The notes under the pieces were generated by a model. That model saw nothing but the letters and a program-made list of their open reading frames with translations. It made no database searches and was not told the origin of the DNA. Source: Strigops habroptila (taxonomy: Eukaryota > Chordata > Aves > Psittaciformes > Psittacidae). Taken from it: a stretch of 64,000 nucleotides of DNA. Numbering within the stretch: position 1 is the first letter of the stretch; each line of letters begins with the position of its first letter. Shown here piece by piece: positions 62,531-64,000 of the stretch. The stretch is taken from assembly GCF_004027225.2 (NCBI RefSeq), contig NC_044277.2, positions 73,533,900 through 73,597,899 on the forward strand, given 5' to 3'. A program made the position numbers and the translations under genes.

Positions 62531-64000
62531 TGTAGTATGGAAATTAGTGTCGTAACACTTCTGTTATTTGCTAGTACTCTTTGTTACAATCATATTACCA
62601 TTGTAAAAATATAAGTGATGGGTAAATATACAGGGTTCTTTTCGCAACAGTCTGAAATATAATCACATCATAGTATACTTAACAGCCTGCATGAACAAAC
62701 GTTACAAAAAGTGCTGTAACTAAGTCCTTGCATTTTGCTGCTGGGTAATTGCAAATTTTTACACATACGACACTTTAGAGTCTCAGTTTGTATTTTCAGT
62801 TTTGTCACCTTCTGTGTATCTTAACACAAATTACTCCAATTTCCTTTCCAGTCTGTCAAAATCTATTCAGATTATAATATAGGGCAGAATTATCTCCTAA
62901 ATGGAGGTTTTAATGTTTGCCTACTGTCCTCTGGATTAGAATTGTAAGATTCTATTTTCAGTTATTCTTCATTTTGGCAGGTGTGTTTGGTTTGGATTTC
63001 CCTGTGCTGGTTACCGGAGTCGTTATGAATTTTTGCTGTTGCAGGTTTAATCTAAACCCACTGTTATAGAACTGAAATTAAAGAAAAAAGTGCCTTATGA
63101 CATTAAAAACCCCACAAATTAATATTTTTTTCTCTAAGAATCAGCTATAATTTCATATTTCAGTGCAAAGATTTGGTATGTGGAGGTGCACTGGGAGGAA
63201 GAATTACATCAAACGTGGTTTGGCCGGCCTTGCAAAAGCTGGCAATGTTACAAGACTTTGCATGTCTCCATTAACACAAGCACTTGTATGAAGGCTTGCT
63301 GTGGCTTCACAGCCAAAATACAACATCTGTCCTGAGTATGTCTCAGAAATGCAGGGCTGAAATGGGGTATTCCCTGCAAATGCAGCTTTGCATTGGGTTT
63401 GGAAGCTGGGATCCCAAGGCACACCATTCTAGTGCAGAAGGAGCAAGGACTGGAGGAGGAGAAGAGAGATGGAATCAGGAAGAAACAAGGCACAGGAGGA
63501 CTTGGCCTGAGTGGAGAGGGAGATAAAAGGACAAAAAGTTGAGTAGGGAGCAGTGGAGAAGTGGCATGAGAATTGAGAAGCAGAGTGAGTGACATGGTGG
63601 GAGATACGAAAAATCTTTCCTCAGGCAATGAAGTGAAAGCCAGGACTACTTGGGTGAGATAAGGATAAGAAGCCCTGGGGGAGGGAGGAAAGACTGAAGG
63701 TAGGTCAGGCAGGAGCGAATGCACAGATCAGGCTAGCCGGAGGAAGAGGGAAAGATCTTCGCTGCTTTCCGGAGCCTAGAGGTTCTCAGACCTCACTATA
63801 TTCATCAGTACATATAATTACTCATTTCCTCAAACAACAAGGATCTGTGTGTTGGGTATGTTTCTATGCTTGCAGAAGAGTTATATAGGTGTCAGTATGA
63901 TACCATAGGATGGAATTTAGTTTTCAGTTATTTATTCCATTATTGTTTTTTAAGTGTTGCAAGAAAAGCAAAAAGGAGACATCACACGTTAAGAAGAAAC
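62531..64000. other. Right flank upstream of DAP, no gene recognised
   Basis: AT-rich sequence to about 63180, then more balanced. From about 63431 to 63760 the plus strand is strikingly purine-rich (gaaggagcaaggactggagg and onward). A minus-strand frame of 158 codons (63724-63248) results from this pyrimidine-rich antisense strand and is low-complexity Ser/Pro/Leu. No exon is supported. Confidence 0.6.

Noticed and set aside
61838..62614. Plus-strand open frame of 258 codons
   Set aside because: It is the antisense strand of a CR1 copy. The minus strand carries recognisable CR1 ORF2 residues.
63248..63724. Minus-strand frame of 158 codons
   Set aside because: It is a Ser/Pro/Leu low-complexity product of a purine-rich opposite strand, with no recognised domain or splice context.
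1..64000. CRISPR arrays, operons, prophage, tRNA/rRNA/snRNA genes
   Set aside because: None seen. The repeat pattern, intron structure and gene identity are those of a vertebrate nuclear genome, and no RNA-gene consensus was recognised by eye.

Overview
The window is vertebrate, almost certainly avian, nuclear DNA. It is mostly intronic, about 40% GC by eye, and it carries many CR1 LINE fragments whose 3' ends have the bird-type ATTCTATGATTCTATGA-like terminus. It also holds a solo endogenous retrovirus LTR of a type familiar from bird genomes. There is no prokaryotic-style gene content, and most open frames are chance frames, CpG-island frames or transposon shadows.

The window contains one complete protein-coding gene, DAP (death-associated protein 1), on the minus strand. 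I assembled it from four coding exons with canonical GT/AG junctions and matching phases: exon 1 at 61179-61125 inside a CpG island, exon 2 at 54504-54408, exon 3 at 14164-14122 and exon 4 at 10817-10698. The spliced frame gives a 104-residue protein that follows the vertebrate DAP1 sequence nearly throughout. Introns are about 6.6 kb, 40.2 kb and 3.3 kb. The 3'UTR runs left from 10697, most plausibly to a poly(A) site near 8.0 kb or 8.2 kb.

Layout by region. 1-7041: left flank with no recognised gene; in mammals ANKRD33B lies on this side. 7042-7388: CR1 on the plus strand. About 8.0-10.7 kb: DAP 3'UTR. 10.8-14.1 kb: intron 3 with two CR1 copies. 14.2-54.4 kb: intron 2 with six recent CR1 copies in DAP sense and one antisense, two relics of an older CR1-like family, a solo LTR, several simple repeats, and a candidate alternative terminal exon just upstream of exon 3. 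54.5-61.1 kb: intron 1. About 60.5-61.5 kb: CpG-island promoter with a GC-box/G-quadruplex cluster. 61.75-62.53 kb: a long CR1 copy upstream of the promoter. 62.5-64 kb: flank with a purine-rich strand; in mammals CTNND2 lies further on this side.

The observation most worth testing is the block at 15228-14640 on the minus strand. It has a good splice acceptor whose phase matches DAP exon 2, an uninterrupted frame of 128 further codons, and an AATAAA followed by a GU/U-rich element. It could be an alternative DAP 3' end, or a retroviral LTR that merely resembles one.
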